Shown: one piece after another, positions 25,701-40,700 of the stretch
How positions within the stretch are numbered: the stretch's first letter is position 1
Layout of the letters: each line of letters begins with the position of its first letter
Source: Blastobasis lacticolella
Lineage: Eukaryota; Arthropoda; Insecta; Lepidoptera; Blastobasidae
Assembly: GCA_905147135.1 (NCBI GenBank)
Contig: LR990067.1
Span: 9,796,001 to 9,860,000 of the forward strand
Reading direction: 5' to 3'
Length of the DNA: 64,000 nt
Translations under genes and position numbers: made by a program
Notes under the pieces: model-generated
What the model was told of the DNA's origin: nothing
Databases searched by the model: none
Seen by the model: the letters and a program-made list of their open reading frames with translations, nothing else

Positions 25701-28700
25701 GCAAAAAGCGTGAGAACAAACCAAAATGCTCAGAGAAATAGGTTCATTTTTGTATCTCTTATATTATGTTATGCGTCACTCCGATTTTCAAAAGCCGTGA
25801 TACAAAAACGGACCTTATATGATGAGCAATACATTCCACTTTGGCCGTGTGGTGTCCAGCAGAGTCGAATAGCACCAACCATTTATACTCGTGGGTGTCG
25901 TTAAAGGCGACTCATGTCTTCGAGACAAAAGATTAAAGATTCTCCGTAGGCTGGGCAAATGGGCAGCAGCGTTTTCCATTGTTATATTTACAACACTGCG
26001 ATCTCCAACCCGCCTGCCAAGCGTGGAGATTATGGCAATGACCTCCCCTTTCGTGGGAGAGGCCCCAAGTCCTGCAGTGGACTGCTATGGGCTGTGATGA
26101 TGATGATGACATTCCACTTTGATTTGCTCTCACGCTTTTAGCTTCTGTATTCAGTTACTGAATGTAGTCAAATGTAATCAGCGCATAAGCAAAAAAAAGT
26201 GTGTAAGTACTTCTGGAAAAGTGTCCACTCACCATTGGCGTGTTGCGACGTGTACGTCTGTATTTCGTTAGTGGTTCGCTTTATTCGCGAGTAGACGTCC
26301 TCTGCGCCGCCGGGGGCTGTGCGTAGCGGGCTTTCGCTGCCAGCTACGGATATAAGGTTATACTATCATATTTATTCATTTATTAAAACTTTATGCACTG
26401 AAGGCACATTGGCGAACTTAAAGCTAAAGTAGCCTTATCTACCTTAGTCAACCGTGAAAAAATAATATGAACAAAAACGGTAGACGGTGCGGGAGAAACA
26501 ATAAGATAAGGTGAAGGAAGAGATACTTTACATAAATAATTAAATGCTAAATTTATATTGTGTTGTATTTCATCATCATCATCGTTGATGTCCCAGTTGT
26601 GCGAGTACGAGGGCCCGGGGTCCGCCTTGACCATGATCCAGGATTTGGCAGATCAGGTAGTTACAGTGGAGCGACTGCCGTCTGACTTCCGTGGCGTTGT
26701 TAACAGGGAAACCTGACCAGATTGGATCATGGTTACACATCCAGTCGCCTGAATGTGCAGGTTTCATCTCGATGTTTTCCCTCACCGTAAGAGCCTCGGT
26801 TAGTATTCAATTAATGTACATAACTCAGAAAAAAGTCATTGGTACATGGCCGCAGCGGGATTCGAACCCGGTACCTCTCACTTACGAGTTAGGTTATACT
26901 ATCATATATTTTAATATAATATAACAGTAAATAGAAGTGTGTCTGTACTCTGTACAGTCAATATATTTACAAAAAAAATTTTGGGCGAGGGCGGCGAATA
27001 ATAAGAAATTTTAATATTCATGTCTGTCGGTTTGTACACGTTAATTTCCAGAACTACTGGACGGATTCGAATAAACCTTTTTTTAAAGCCTGGGCAACAT
27101 ATTTAGGGTACAATTGACGACCTGAGTGGTTCAGTGGTCAATATGCGTAGTAGTTGTCTGCCACGCAAGAGGTCCCGGGTTCGATCCCGGCCGGGCAGAA
27201 ATTGAAATGATGAATTTTAATTTCTGTTACGGGTCTGGGTGTTCTATGTATAATAAGTATGTATTTAAAAAGTATATAAGTAGTTTATCAGTTACCTAGC
27301 ACCCATAACACAAGCTTTGCTTACTTTGAGGCTAGATGGCGCTGTGTGAATTTGTCAACGATTATTTATTTATTATTTATTAATAATTGATTTTGGAAAC
27401 TGGAACGCCAGATTTAGAACAATAATAGGCCAGCTAAACTATAAGAAATATGGAAATGGCGCCGAACAGATTTCGATGAGGTTTACTACGGAGTACGGGG
27501 TCCAACATAAAATCTAGGCCGTGTTTCGTCTAATTCGGTTTAGGTAGAACCAGAGATACAGCTTGACCTCTCCGTGGTGCTAACTTTTATACATTAGGGA
27601 GGTCATTTAAAATGGTTGTTCGAGAAGCAGATAAACTGCCCTATCGATTTCCCGAACATATATTTAGAATACAAGTCATTGAAGAGCACTTTAAATCCAA
27701 CAGTCACGATAAAAGAATCACCTATACAGTCACATACAAAGTTCACTCCTTAATCTTGAAGAACCGAAAAAATACTCCAAATTATTGATTTAGGGTCAAT
27801 GACCTCTCGGCCAGGCGGCAGGTCATTGACACGGTTGAATTTTTATACTACTTTTTACATAAATACAAAGTAAAGCACCTTATATAGTTCCAACAGTCAC
27901 GATAAAAAAATCACCTAGACAATTATACAATCATATACAAAGTAATACTCACTGCTGGATGTTCTCCTGACGTGTTGTTGCAGAACAGCTGTCACCGCCG
28001 CCTGCGTCTCAGCTGGCAGCTCTCCCATCAGGGCGGTTAGCTGGAAGAGAGTACCGGTGGTTATAAGGGCGCCTTTGCATATGCTACTGATGGTGGATGG
28101 TTTTAACAGGTGGTAGGACCAGCGAAGCTTCCAGAAAGTATGGAATTTCATACAATAAAACATTTTATTAAATGAAATAAATGTAAAATTAGTTGTAATT
28201 TTTCTTTTAATTCATTCAACTATTTTTAACAACTAAAAACATATTTTGGGCCCATACTAAAAATGATTACTATCAACAACAACAATTTATGAAATTAGGT
28301 TCTTGTTGAGAAATAGAATGCATTTTTTTTCGTAGCTAGTTTTGCTAGAGTATTATACCATTTTAGAATCTCGGCTAGTCGCGTCAATTTAAAAACAAAC
28401 TTGCCATAGCAGTAACCATACTTTTTTTTACACTACGAGGAGTGAAAGTGGACTGAAAGCAAAAAACTTTCAAGTTTTTAGGAAAAAAAAAAACATTTTA
28501 ATTGATTTTTGTGTAAAAATTACTGGTGTTCTAGGATTTTTAATGTGTATAGCAGTGCTAATTAAGTTCCCGATACAAAAAAAATCTGAAATATGACAAA
28601 AATTGTGGTTGTGGTAGTTAAAAATATATTTAGGGGTGACATTTTTCAAGGATTTCAATTGTCTTTTGTATTTTCATAAAAAGTTGTTATATATTTTTTT

Positions 28701-31700
28701 CTTTTTTTTTCCTCAATAGTCAAGAAAGGTCCACCTTCTGGTGCTCGCTGATTCTTGAATTTTGGGACATGTTGTATACAACTTCTGACGACCAACCGTC
28801 GGACCCTTGGTCCTCTGGTCACAACACCCGGAAAGGTGGGTTACCCTTTTCCACCTACTCCATCTTCGCTTGCCAACATTGGCGGCTACCCTATACCCTT
28901 CACCGCCAAAGTCATCATCATTATCTTGGCGTTAATGTCCCGGTTGTGCTCTCGCGCACGAGGGCCCCGGGTCCGCCTTGACCATTATCATTAGCCTTCA
29001 CCGCCAAAGTATGACATAAAAATAGAAAAACCATAATCCCTAGACTCACCGCCGCAGGATTGCAGTCGTACAACGCAGCCAGTGCCCTTCTGGCGGCGGC
29101 GCGGACGTCCGCCGCGCGCGCGTCTTGGGCCAACACCGATATCTTGATCATGGCGCGGCCCGCCACGCCCGTGGCGCCACCTGGGGGGAGATATGCGTAT
29201 TAATATCTAGACACCACACTGCTTACCACTCCAACATGGAACAAATAAGGGTATAGGCATAGGCGTAGGAAGAGGGGGGGCCGGGTGGGCCGTGTCCACC
29301 CCAGAATGGTCTGGTGCCCACCCCAGGATGAGGTGCTCACTGGCTGTACATTGGCTTCAACGGCCACCTCAGGGGCCAGGCCCCCACTGGAAAGTAGCCC
29401 TAGATACGCCAATGGGTACAGGAAGAAAGATAGAACAGTCTACGTTTGTGGATTCGGAATTAAGGTTCCCAGTCCAGTCAGTAGGCTAGTTACGTAACTT
29501 TGTTGCTAACGATTCTGATTTTAATGGTTGAAATTGTTACTTCAGCTATTATAACCCGCGTCACGAAAGAAGAGACTCGTCAAACGGCAGTGGAGGGGAT
29601 TTCGCGCAGGCAATCGTATGCAGCGCAAGTCGAGCCACGTGACCCGCCAAGTCACTTCTTATTTGACACTAGCTATACGTATCATATATTTTAGGTTACA
29701 ATTCAGTTGCTTGAATTTGCAGGTTTCATCACGATGTTTTTCTTCACCGTAAGAGCATCGGAAATTAAATACAAAATATGTAGGCATCTAGACACCACAC
29801 CGCCTACCACTCCCAACAATAAACAAATAAATAAGGGTACAGAAGCGCATAGACATTTTTATTCAAATCAAACTGATGTTTTTATCATTTGCGCGCCGCG
29901 TGTGGGGGGGGGAAATTATATTATTAGCCGGATACCACCACGATCCAATCTGGTCGGGTTCCCCTGGTAGCAGGGTCACGGAGGTCAGACGGCAGTCGCT
30001 CCACTGTAATTACCTGATCGCCAAATCCTGGATCACGGTCAGCGGGATCGAACCCCCTCTCGCTTAGGAGTTGGATACTCAACCGCTCGGCCACCGACGC
30101 TCTTATGTCTTTTGGTCTGAATCCTCACCTTGCAAGACGGAAGGCAAAGCCGCGGGCGTAGTATAGTCTCTCGCTAAGTCCGCAAGGAACCTCAGGGCAG
30201 CAGCTTTCGTCTTTGGCGGCGGCGCGGTGTTAGAATCCGACAGGAATCTGGAAATGAGGGTACATTTATATAATCATCATCACAGCCCGTAACAGTCCAC
30301 TGCAGGACTTCGGGCCTCTCCCACGAAAGGGGAGGTCATTGCCATAATCTCCACGCTCGGCAGGCGGGTTGGAGATCGCAGTGTTTAAATATAACAATGG
30401 AAATTGCTGCTGCCCAGTTTTCAGACTACGGAGACTCTTGATCTTTTGCCTCGAAAACATTAGTCGCCTTGTACGACACCCACGAGTGTAAGGGGTTGGC
30501 GGTATTCTACTCTGCCGGACACCACTCGGCGGCTTATTTGCAATGAATAAAATCAAAAACCATTTCACTAATGTTATTCCAGAGTGACATAGGCCACTTT
30601 TTATACCGGGAAAATTATATTAAGCAAGGAAAGTTCAGTGTTCACTGGGATCCGAACTGCTCGCGGGTGGAAGCCGTTGAGAACGGCTACTCTATTGTAA
30701 TACAGCAACATATTTGCCGTGTGGTATCCGGCAGAGTAGAATAGCACCAACCCCTTACACTCGTGTGGTGTCGTACAAGGCGACTAATGTTATCCAGGCA
30801 AACGATCTAGAGTCTCTATAGGCTGGAAAATGGGCAGCAGCGTTTTCCATTGTTATATTTACAACACTGCGATCTCCAACCCGGCTGCCGAGCGTGGAGA
30901 TTATGGCAAATCCTCCCCTAAGTCCTGCAGTAGAGTATTATGGGCTGTTATGATGATTTCATGAATGTACACCGATATTTCGGTTCAGAGCAAGAGCCCA
31001 ACTAACCATGATATATTTGTGATATTGTGTTACATACGAGAAAAAAGTACCTATCATTTGACATTTAACTTGATTAAATAACAGATGAGGGTAGATCCTC
31101 TCCATGGGAATGTCTCTACGACTAAGCAAGCCATATTTTTTTTTTATTTGAGTCATATTTTTACGTAAAATGCTTGATTTATTTATCATCATCATCATCA
31201 TCACATATATTATATATTTATATTTGATTGCTTATGCTCTTAATTGCCTTCACCGCTCACCAAAGGCCTTCTCGGCTTATCAAAGGTTAGCTAGAAGAAA
31301 TCCCGTTGTGGGATAAGCTCGCCTTTGCATTAAAAACTGTATTTTTATTTCCTGTAATGTTATAAATTGATGCAATAAAGAGATTATACACATACATCAC
31401 AGATGATGCTCACCTGAATATGTTGTGTAGCTGCAACTCTGCAGGGAAGCACTCGTGTATGACGTCCAAGGTCTTCATGATCTTGCTCTGAACTGAGCCC
31501 AAGATGTCGGTTCCCAGCTTCATCAGCAACCTAGGGAGGGTATTGTCATGTTATTATTATTATTGCTTTTCTTTATGTTGTCTCAGTCATTTAGTGTGAC
31601 CGGTGATATGGGTGACGCCCAGGGGTTACTTCAAGTGCTACACTTTCAATCAGAGGGCCTATCGGCTATCTCAGTGGACAACTGAATTTGACATAAAAAA

Positions 31701-34700
31701 ATCTGACACTACTCTAATTTGGTAGACGCTATTGCCAGTTTTCAACGTAGATGACGTGGTGTAGAATTATCTAGTGTCAAATACAGTTGTCAACTAAGTT
31801 AGCCAATAGCCCCGCTGGTTGTAGGTCGTATCTTCCTGAAGGAATTTACGCATAATACGACAAGTATAAAAATTGTAGCTTTCTGCATATTTTATAAATG
31901 TGTTTTCTGGCAAGTCTATTGTCTTTAGGTAGTGCTTTAATTATTATTATTATTAATAATAATTTAATTCAGATTCAGTGTTAGTAAAATTACTTACAAT
32001 CTATTGTTAAAATCAAACAAGTAACATTCAATACATTAAATCATCACAATGTCATAAATTCCAAATTCAAATAAAATGTCAAAATGGCAATAAAAAATTA
32101 AGTCCCAGATGCAACATGGAGTTTAAGCCAGTGTTGCATCATGGAACAGTCCAGTCACATATTTAAGAGGCTATACTTGTATTTATTTATTTCTCAGTTA
32201 TACAGCAATCATATTTGGTTACAATCAAATACAGATATCGCTCTCAGCGTCGGTAGCCAGGCGGTTGAGTATCCAACTCGTAAGCGAGAGGTACTGGCTT
32301 TGAATCCCGCTGCGGCCATGCACCAATGACTGTTTTCTGAGTTATATACATTAGTTGAATACTAATCGATGCTCTTACGGTGAGGGAAAACATCGTGACG
32401 AAACCCGCAAATTCAGGTTACTGAATTTGTAACCATGATCCAATCTGGTCAGGTTCCCCTGGTAGCAGGGCCACGGAGGTTAGATGGCAGTCGCTCCACT
32501 GTAATTACCTGATCGCCAAATCATGGTCAAGGCGGACCCCGGGCCCTCGAGAGCACAGCCGGGACATTTACGCAATTTCAATGTCAAAATAATAATAAAA
32601 GTCAATACTTAAAGTTGCATAAACCGTCTCTGTGTGACTGTGTGTGTGTGTGTATGTGTGTGTGTGTTGACACTCACCGGAACATGAGCTGATACAACCA
32701 GTCTCCGAGTTGTGGTGCGTGGGCCAGTAGCAGCTCGCAGACGGCGTCCAGGAGTAGGGAGAACACCTAGGATGAGAGATCGGGTTAAATAATCTTCATT
32801 TTCTCATGAGAAACATATTTCACTTATATGAGAAACAACTAAATATACATATTTAACACTTTGTGTTGTCACTTCATGATGGAACTCCTGAATGGAATTG
32901 CCTGAAGATGAGTAATTCGAAACCGGTTGCAATTTAATAAAATTGTATAATAGAGTGGAACTAGTGTACAAAAAGTGATTTAATTCATAACTAAATATAC
33001 ATTATACATTTCCATGCGTACTAAACAATAATAAAGGGTTGACAATTGTAGGTTGCAAACGTCCATAGGCTGCGGTGACTGCTTACCATCAGGCGGGCCG
33101 TAAACTTGTTTGTCACTTTAGTGGTATAAAAAAAAAACGTAAATTAACACTTTTTTTTACCTTTACCATTATGTGAGGGTACAATACAACTATTTCATAA
33201 TCGACCGACATTGCAACAGAACGTGGACCATAAGAAACTAGATGAAGTATCCGGGTTGTTATGATATTATTACTTGTAGTAATAATTTTGTATTGTAATT
33301 TTAAATTATGGAAGAACTTGGACCATAGAATCTAGATGTGGTATCTGACAGAGATAGACGTTATAACCACCAGCTGGGCTGAAAGTCCGCTGATTTCGAA
33401 TCGCAGCTCATTGTTGTACAACGGTGTTTGTTCTGAAAAACTGTTTAACATGATGCCTACAGCTTAAAATTAAGAATTTTAAAATATTTGTAAATATTCA
33501 TCAAATTGATGAATGACATAATTTTAATTCGAAAATTCAATAGTGTGTCTAAAATTTGTATGCCGATGGCAGGTCGCAGAAGCTCCATTCTACTAAAACT
33601 GTACCTAAGAACTTTATAACCTGTGTAGATCTCGTCTAATCTAAAATGCCGCGCCCCACTATCGCATTAACGCACACAAGCAAGTTTAAAATAAGGACGC
33701 AATACATATACAAATGCCGTTGTAATTGGTCATTCAGTTGCCGGTGAGATTCAAACGTAGGAGCACGCGTCGTTCATTGGCTCCCACACAGATGAAGTGT
33801 CGTTATCAATATTTGCACTCACACATCGAAATCAACTAACTAAGTAGTGGGGCGCGTCATTTTAGACTAGACGAGCTCTACCACAAATGAATAAATGATT
33901 ATTGATTATGATTACAAAAAGTGTAAATCTGTTGGCAAATAAAATGAATAACCTTACCTTAGTGTGCGCATCGACGAGCATCTTGTTGACGAGCTCGGTG
34001 AGTCGCCGTAGCTCGCTCGGCGACAGCGTGCGACCGCTGCTCAGGTAGTTCGCCTGGGGAGCAATGGATGACGGACAATTCGATACACACGTGGAAGGGT
34101 AAGGGGGAAGAGAGATCATAGGCAATAGAAAAAAGGCCTGTTAGTTCTGTAGGCCTGCTGGAAGAAATTTCTTTTTAAGGAGTGATTGTTGTCTCGTTTA
34201 TGTGTACGATATTTCTCTATGATTTTTTTGTGTTAAATAAATAAATAAAAATAAATAAGAAATTTTCCTTCAGATGCACGGAAACTTTCAAATTTAAATT
34301 CAAAATAGGTTCATATATTCAAAACACATGAAACGAAAGAGTTATTCTTATTATTTCATACTATGTCACGTGTTTTGAGAAAGTCCGAAGGCTGCGGTGA
34401 CTGCTTACCATCAGGGAGGCCGTAAGCTTGTTTGCCACCTTGGTAGTATAATAAAAAATGTGCCTACTTTGAACTGAAATGGAGCAGTTTTGTGCATTCA
34501 ACGGATTATTTTTCCAATTGACTATATTTCTTCCCCTTAGTCGTAACATGGCACTGCCATTAAGACAGCAGTCATCATCATCAGCATCACAGCCCGTAGC
34601 AGTCCACTGCAGGACTTAGGGCCTCTCCCACGAAAGGGGAAGTTATTGCCATAATCTCCACGCTCGGCAGGCGGGTTGGAGATCGCAGTGTTATAACAAT

Positions 34701-37700
34701 GGAAATTGCTGCTGCCCATTTTCCAGACTACAGAGACTCTTGATCTTTTGCCTCGAAAACATTAGTCGCCTTGTACGACACCCATGAGTGTAAGGGGTTG
34801 GTGCTATTCTACCCTGCCGGACACCACACGGCCAATTTTAATTGTACACACGAACATTAACACTGAGTTATTATCTAATATATCAATATGTACTATGTTC
34901 ACAACACTACCTATACAACATATATCAGTCTTTGGTGTCATGGGCACAGATATGAGATGTTACATATGTGACTTTGGCGATGAAAACGTTAGTTATCAAA
35001 TGGTTTATAAGTACACAAGACAGCAGATGCGGTAGATTGTTCGGTGTATACGTGTATTCTGTATGCATTATTTTTAATTCTCTAACTACAGTTCGTGTAA
35101 CTCATTCTTCTTTAATCCTACAAATCCTGAAGAGGTACATTTTATCTATACTAATATTATAAAGAGGAAAGGTTTGATTTTTTGTTTGTTTGTTTGTTTG
35201 TATTGAATAGGCTTCGAAACTACTGGACCGATTTCAAAAATTCTTTCACCGTTGGGAAGCTACACTATCCCCGGGTGACATAGGCTATATACCCGTGTAC
35301 CCGTAGTGGTACCCGTGCGAAGCCGGGGCGGCTGCTAGTAATTAATAATTTGAAAAATACCAACAGCACAGGATATGACGGCATTTGCACGAAAGTAATA
35401 AAATGTGTTTCGAAAATAATTTAACATTGTAATAAGCTATATAATCAATATGTGTTTTCAAGATGGTGTTTTCTACGGCGTTGAAAAATACTATAGTAAA
35501 AAAAAGTATTTGTATACTTACGAGATGATGCAGTCCATCCTTTCTCTCGGTCCAGTGCGCAGCCGCACATAACGCCAACACTTCGGACGCGGGGGGCGGC
35601 GGTCCGCCCTCCCACGCGAGGCGGAGCCCCGACCCGGACCAGGAAGCACTCTGACGGACCAGAGGGAGAGAGTTATCATCATCATAAGCTTGTTTGCCAG
35701 CTAATGGTATAAAAAAGAAAGATATGTCCAAAAGCAAACAACACTCACGTCGTTCCTCCTGTGATACGAGTCTAGACTGCGTTCGGAGCACACACTGGAG
35801 GCTTCGGAGTCGTCGTCGCGGCGGCCGGCCTCCGACGAGTCTTCCGGACTCTGGAATATAAAAATAACAATATACGGTCCAATTAAACCATATACTCAAA
35901 TATTACTTCGACACGTTGTAGCATGTTTTCAAAGCATATTATTTATTAACTATTGTTGCATTACTTTCGGGTATTGTAGGTATATTTTAGTTTAAGTTGG
36001 AAATTGCAGTAACGTTCCCTTAGAGTTCCAGTCTTGACCTGTCTACCCAAGGTTCCCTAGCCTTCTCAGACCTCCCCAGTCTTCCCAAAACCACCCCAAC
36101 TCCTCCTAGTACCCTGAGAGCGCCCTCGGCGTCCCTAGTCTGTTGTAGCAACCGCAGCGTGGCGGTGCGTCGAATAATCCCCACTCTCTTTTTCTACCCA
36201 AGAGTCCCTAAGTTCACCGATCTACCCAAGAGTTCCACAGTCTTCCCAATAGCTCCCCAACTTTTTGCGTTTACTTCCAAGGCACAAAGTATCAAACACA
36301 CAAGACAATTACAAGAAGATCTCAATTAATGAGTTAAGCTCGCCTTTGTGAATCTCTGTTACTGTACTGTATCATTATGTCATGTTTGTGTACAATAAAG
36401 AATAAAGAAGAGAAATTAACAAAAACCTACACGAATTGTCATTAGACGTGTCATGGAAAAGTGCATTGGGCGTATTCTTTGTTCGGTCTGAGCTGGCACC
36501 CCCATACGTACCCTGAGAGCACCCTCGGCGTCCCTAGTCTGTTGTACACGCAGTGTGGCGGCCGGCGCCTTTTAATTCCAGTCTTCACCTGTCTACCCAA
36601 GGTTCCCAAAAGCCCCATACGTACCCTGAGAGCGCCCTCGGCGTCCCTGGTCTGTTGCAGCAGCCGCAGCGTGGCGGCCGGAGCCCGCCTCTCGGGGGCG
36701 TCGCGGCGGCGCGAGGCCGAGCCGAAGCCGAGAGGTGAGCGAGATGATCTGTGGAGGGATGGGTACTTATATAGCGTTTAGTCTCAAAATGTCCCAGTTG
36801 CAAAATGGTCACTAATAAAAAAACGTCCAAGTCGCAAAATGTCCAAGTTGCAAAATATCCAGGTTGCATAATGTCCAAGTTGCAAAATGTCCAGGTTGCA
36901 AAATGTCCAGGTTGCAAAATGTCCAGGTCGCAAAATGTCCACATTGTAAAATATCACTATATAAGTCGCTAAATGTTGTACACACTCGTCTGAGCTGAAA
37001 TGACGCGCCCGACTATCGCATTAACGCAATACATATACAAATGCCGTTGTAATTGGTCATTCAGTTGCCGGTGAGACTCAACGGGAGCACGCGGCGTTCG
37101 ATTGGAGCAGTCGACGCTCCCACACAGATGAAGCGTCATTATTAATATTTGCACTCACACATCGAAATCAACTAATTAAGTAGTGGGGCGCGTCATTTCA
37201 GCTTAGACAAGCTCTACTATGTTTTTATGATACGCAGTGATAAAGATATAGATAAAGAAGATAAAGATATTTACTTTCAGTAAGTGTTGGTACAATAAAT
37301 GGTGTTAAAAATTATAATCTCATCCCAAGGACACTTAATCCTTTCGGATATGAAAATATTTAGTAGGTACACAAACAATATACGAGTAGGTATCCATTAA
37401 CATTATATCTAGTGTTACTTATTCAAAAGTAGCTCATTTACAGAGTAAAATGTATTATCTATTAACCAACGTTTTAGATTTTTCTAAAAAAGTTGAATCG
37501 GTAAACTTTTTAGACTTTCAGGCAATGCATTATATATTTTTACACACATAACAGGACAATTGCTACAGTAGTTCGTTGTTTTTGGCACTACAGAATTAAC
37601 TAGGTTCATCTTATTCCTCATTCAGCTTCTAGCTTCGTTATTCTTAAGCTAGCTATATCTTATACGACTCGTAAGCCAGAGGTCGAATCGCGCTCCGGCC

Positions 37701-40700
37701 ATGTACCAATGACTCTTTTCTGAGTTATGTACATTAGTTGAATACTAACCGATGCTCTTACGGTGAGGGAAAACATTGTGATGAAACCTGCACATTCAGG
37801 TGACTGGATGTGTAACCATGATCCAATCTGGATCCCCTGGTAGCAGGGTCACGGAGGCCAGATGGCAGTCGCTCCACTGTAATTACCGCCACATCCTAGA
37901 TCATGGTCAAGGCGGACCCCGGGCCCTCGTCCTCGAGAGCACAACCGGGACATTAACGCCAAGATGACTATGTTTATCTCACCTGGTAGGGCTGGTCTCC
38001 CGGGAGCCGGCGAGCGATCGCGGGATCCCGGACGGCCGCCGCCGCGCCGCCACCAGCGACGCGGGCCCGCCCCGGGACGATGGAGATGACGACCGGGATG
38101 TCGCTATGAGACAAATAAGACATAATTAGAAGCGGCCCTGTGAGCTAATTAAGTAACGCGGTTGCTAATAAAATTCAAAATTTCTTTATTGATTAGGACA
38201 TTAAATATCTCTTTCAATCGTCAAAAAGGAGGGGGTAGGAAAGTAGGAAGGAAGCACACAGTGACACGCTGACCGCCCTATGGCCGTAGATAACGTATCC
38301 CTCGCCAACCGAACCGTGCTCGACAATGCCAGGCAGAGCCGGAACGCTATATTATATTATATAGGTATATCTAGTGTAATTAAGAAAAACCACCTAAAAC
38401 TACAGCAAGAGTAAGCCAGTCCACCAAGGCAGCACCCGTTCACGAGTATAACGCAGGGCCCAGCCATCGTCCAATTCAACCATATTTGAGGGAAAAGAGC
38501 GACCCGGCCCCCACGCCACGCCACGCCACGCCCAATAAATCTCTGATTTCAATGATCGAAATGGTTACTGTTGCGATTCCGTATGATCGATTTGATGGGT
38601 TCCGTTGCTAACAAAGTTCCATTGCAGTAAACTGACGTTATTAAATAGATCATACTTAATCGCAAAAGTAACAATTTCAGCCATTGAAATCAGATAATTG
38701 TTGGCAACAGAGTTATGTGATTAGACAACTGGTCTAATTATAGCGACGCGCAGCTCTGCTGGGCATAGGCCTCCCCCAGAGAGCTCCACGGCGGCCGGTC
38801 CCGTGCCTTCCGCATCCAGCTGGCACCCGCGATCCTTACCAGGTCGCCGGTACACCTTGCGGAGGCCTACCCACGGCGTGTTCCGGTACGTGGTCGCCAC
38901 TCGAGAACTTTACTGCCCCATCGGCCATCTTGTTCTACGAGCTATGTGCCCTGCCCACTGCCACTTTAGATTGGTTCACTACACATATTATCAGGTATAT
39001 TACCATGGTTCCGAGTAGCCTGACCACTCGTGACCATGACGCGTGTAACTGCGTCGAAATATCGAGGTAAGAACAAATACTGACAGTGGTGGCAAATCCG
39101 ATAATATGTGTACTGAAAGTGTGATCATAGTAGTTCATGCAACTCTTTTCTTTTCATATCATACGGCAGGCGAACAGTGAAGTGAACCAACTGATGGAAA
39201 CTATAGGCTAATTACATAGACATAGACATAATATTTATTTGGCAATTTCTACAATATAAGTTAACAAAATATTTCTTACTAACATAAAATTAGGTTAAGT
39301 ATTGTAGTGTCATGCCAAACTAGGGCTCAGCTCAGCATATGCTGTAGGTAGCGAGACCACAGCGCTGATTTTCAGCTGACCCCTACAGTTGATTACGTAA
39401 CTCAAGTCGCCAACAATTATCTGATTTCAATGATTAAAATTGATACCGTATCGTCGATTTCATGGGTTCAGTTGCTAACACAATTCTATTCCAATAAATC
39501 TAACTTATACGTAATTGCAAAACTAACAATTTCGATCATTGAAATCAGAGAATTGTTGGCAACAGAGTTACGTAATTAGCTTTCCGGTCACCGTTGTCTT
39601 TTGACGTTAGCAACACCAGGGGTATCGCCAATGCGTTGCCCATCGAACGGTCCTGACAATTTTACATTTATTCAAATATGTTCTAATCTATTTAACCAAA
39701 ATAAAACAAAGCTGAGAACTGGCTTTAAAATCCAAATCGGTCCATAAGTTCGGGAGTTACGATGACACAGACAGACAACCCTCGCTCGCACGATTCGGAT
39801 GTGGAATGAGCTCCCAGCCACAGTGTTTCCTTTGGACTATGACATGGGATCGTTCAAGAGGTATATTAGAGGTCACTTTAGAGGCGGGCAACGCCTTGGT
39901 GACTCCCCTGTAGCCGTATTCACAATGGCTCGGAAATCGGATTCGGATACGGAATCGACAAAGGACCCCGCAAAAGTTCTTAGGAAAATGTGGTTTCAGT
40001 TAATTGTGATGAAATTTGCATATGTTATAGAGAGTAGAGTTTCCGTGGAATCTATCGGGATTCTGAATAACAGTTTTCGAATCGATCGACACGGATTCGC
40101 CGCTCACGAATTTCGTGTCGAATCGTTCGGAAACGGTTTCAAATCATTGAGAATATGGCTACTGGTGATGCTGATGTCCATAGGCGGCGGTGACCACGCA
40201 CCATCAGGTGGCCCGCTTGCCTGTTTGTCTGACGCATAATGTAAAAAAAAGCCCACCACCGCAGAGCCACTTATACACATATATTTTTTCGCCTGGCGTT
40301 ATAAGTGAACAGAAAAAGCACTAGATATATTTGAATGTGTTATTGGACCAAATAAAGTTACGTCTATGTCTATGTCTATGTCTATATACTCACGTTGTGA
40401 CTGACTAACTCCCGGCCTAGACCGCGAGCGGCCGACAGAGCGCTCTGGGCTCGGTGGCACCGCGTTGTTGGCTGGCGAGCGTTTCGCGCGCGCTGTAAGG
40501 AATCGCTTGGTCATTTGAAACGAAATGATATGAAAATGTTTAATTGTTTTGCATAAAAAAATAAACAATTTAAATAATTTCGACTATTGTCGACCATAAA
40601 AAACAAAAATAGAAACTAGTTATACAAAACAAAATGGTCCATGGCTCAGTAATGGCTGCCAGTGAAACCAACATTTGCAACGGCATTTCCGACGCCACAC

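Noticed and set aside
27117..27200. tRNA gene in the second SINE head
   Set aside because: Good B box, but no acceptor stem closes and the repeat body follows; a dispersed SINE.
35342..35899. 185-codon minus-strand frame
   Set aside because: It joins w11 and w12 through their intron in a shifted frame; the exon frames joined by splice sites match CLASP, this one does not.
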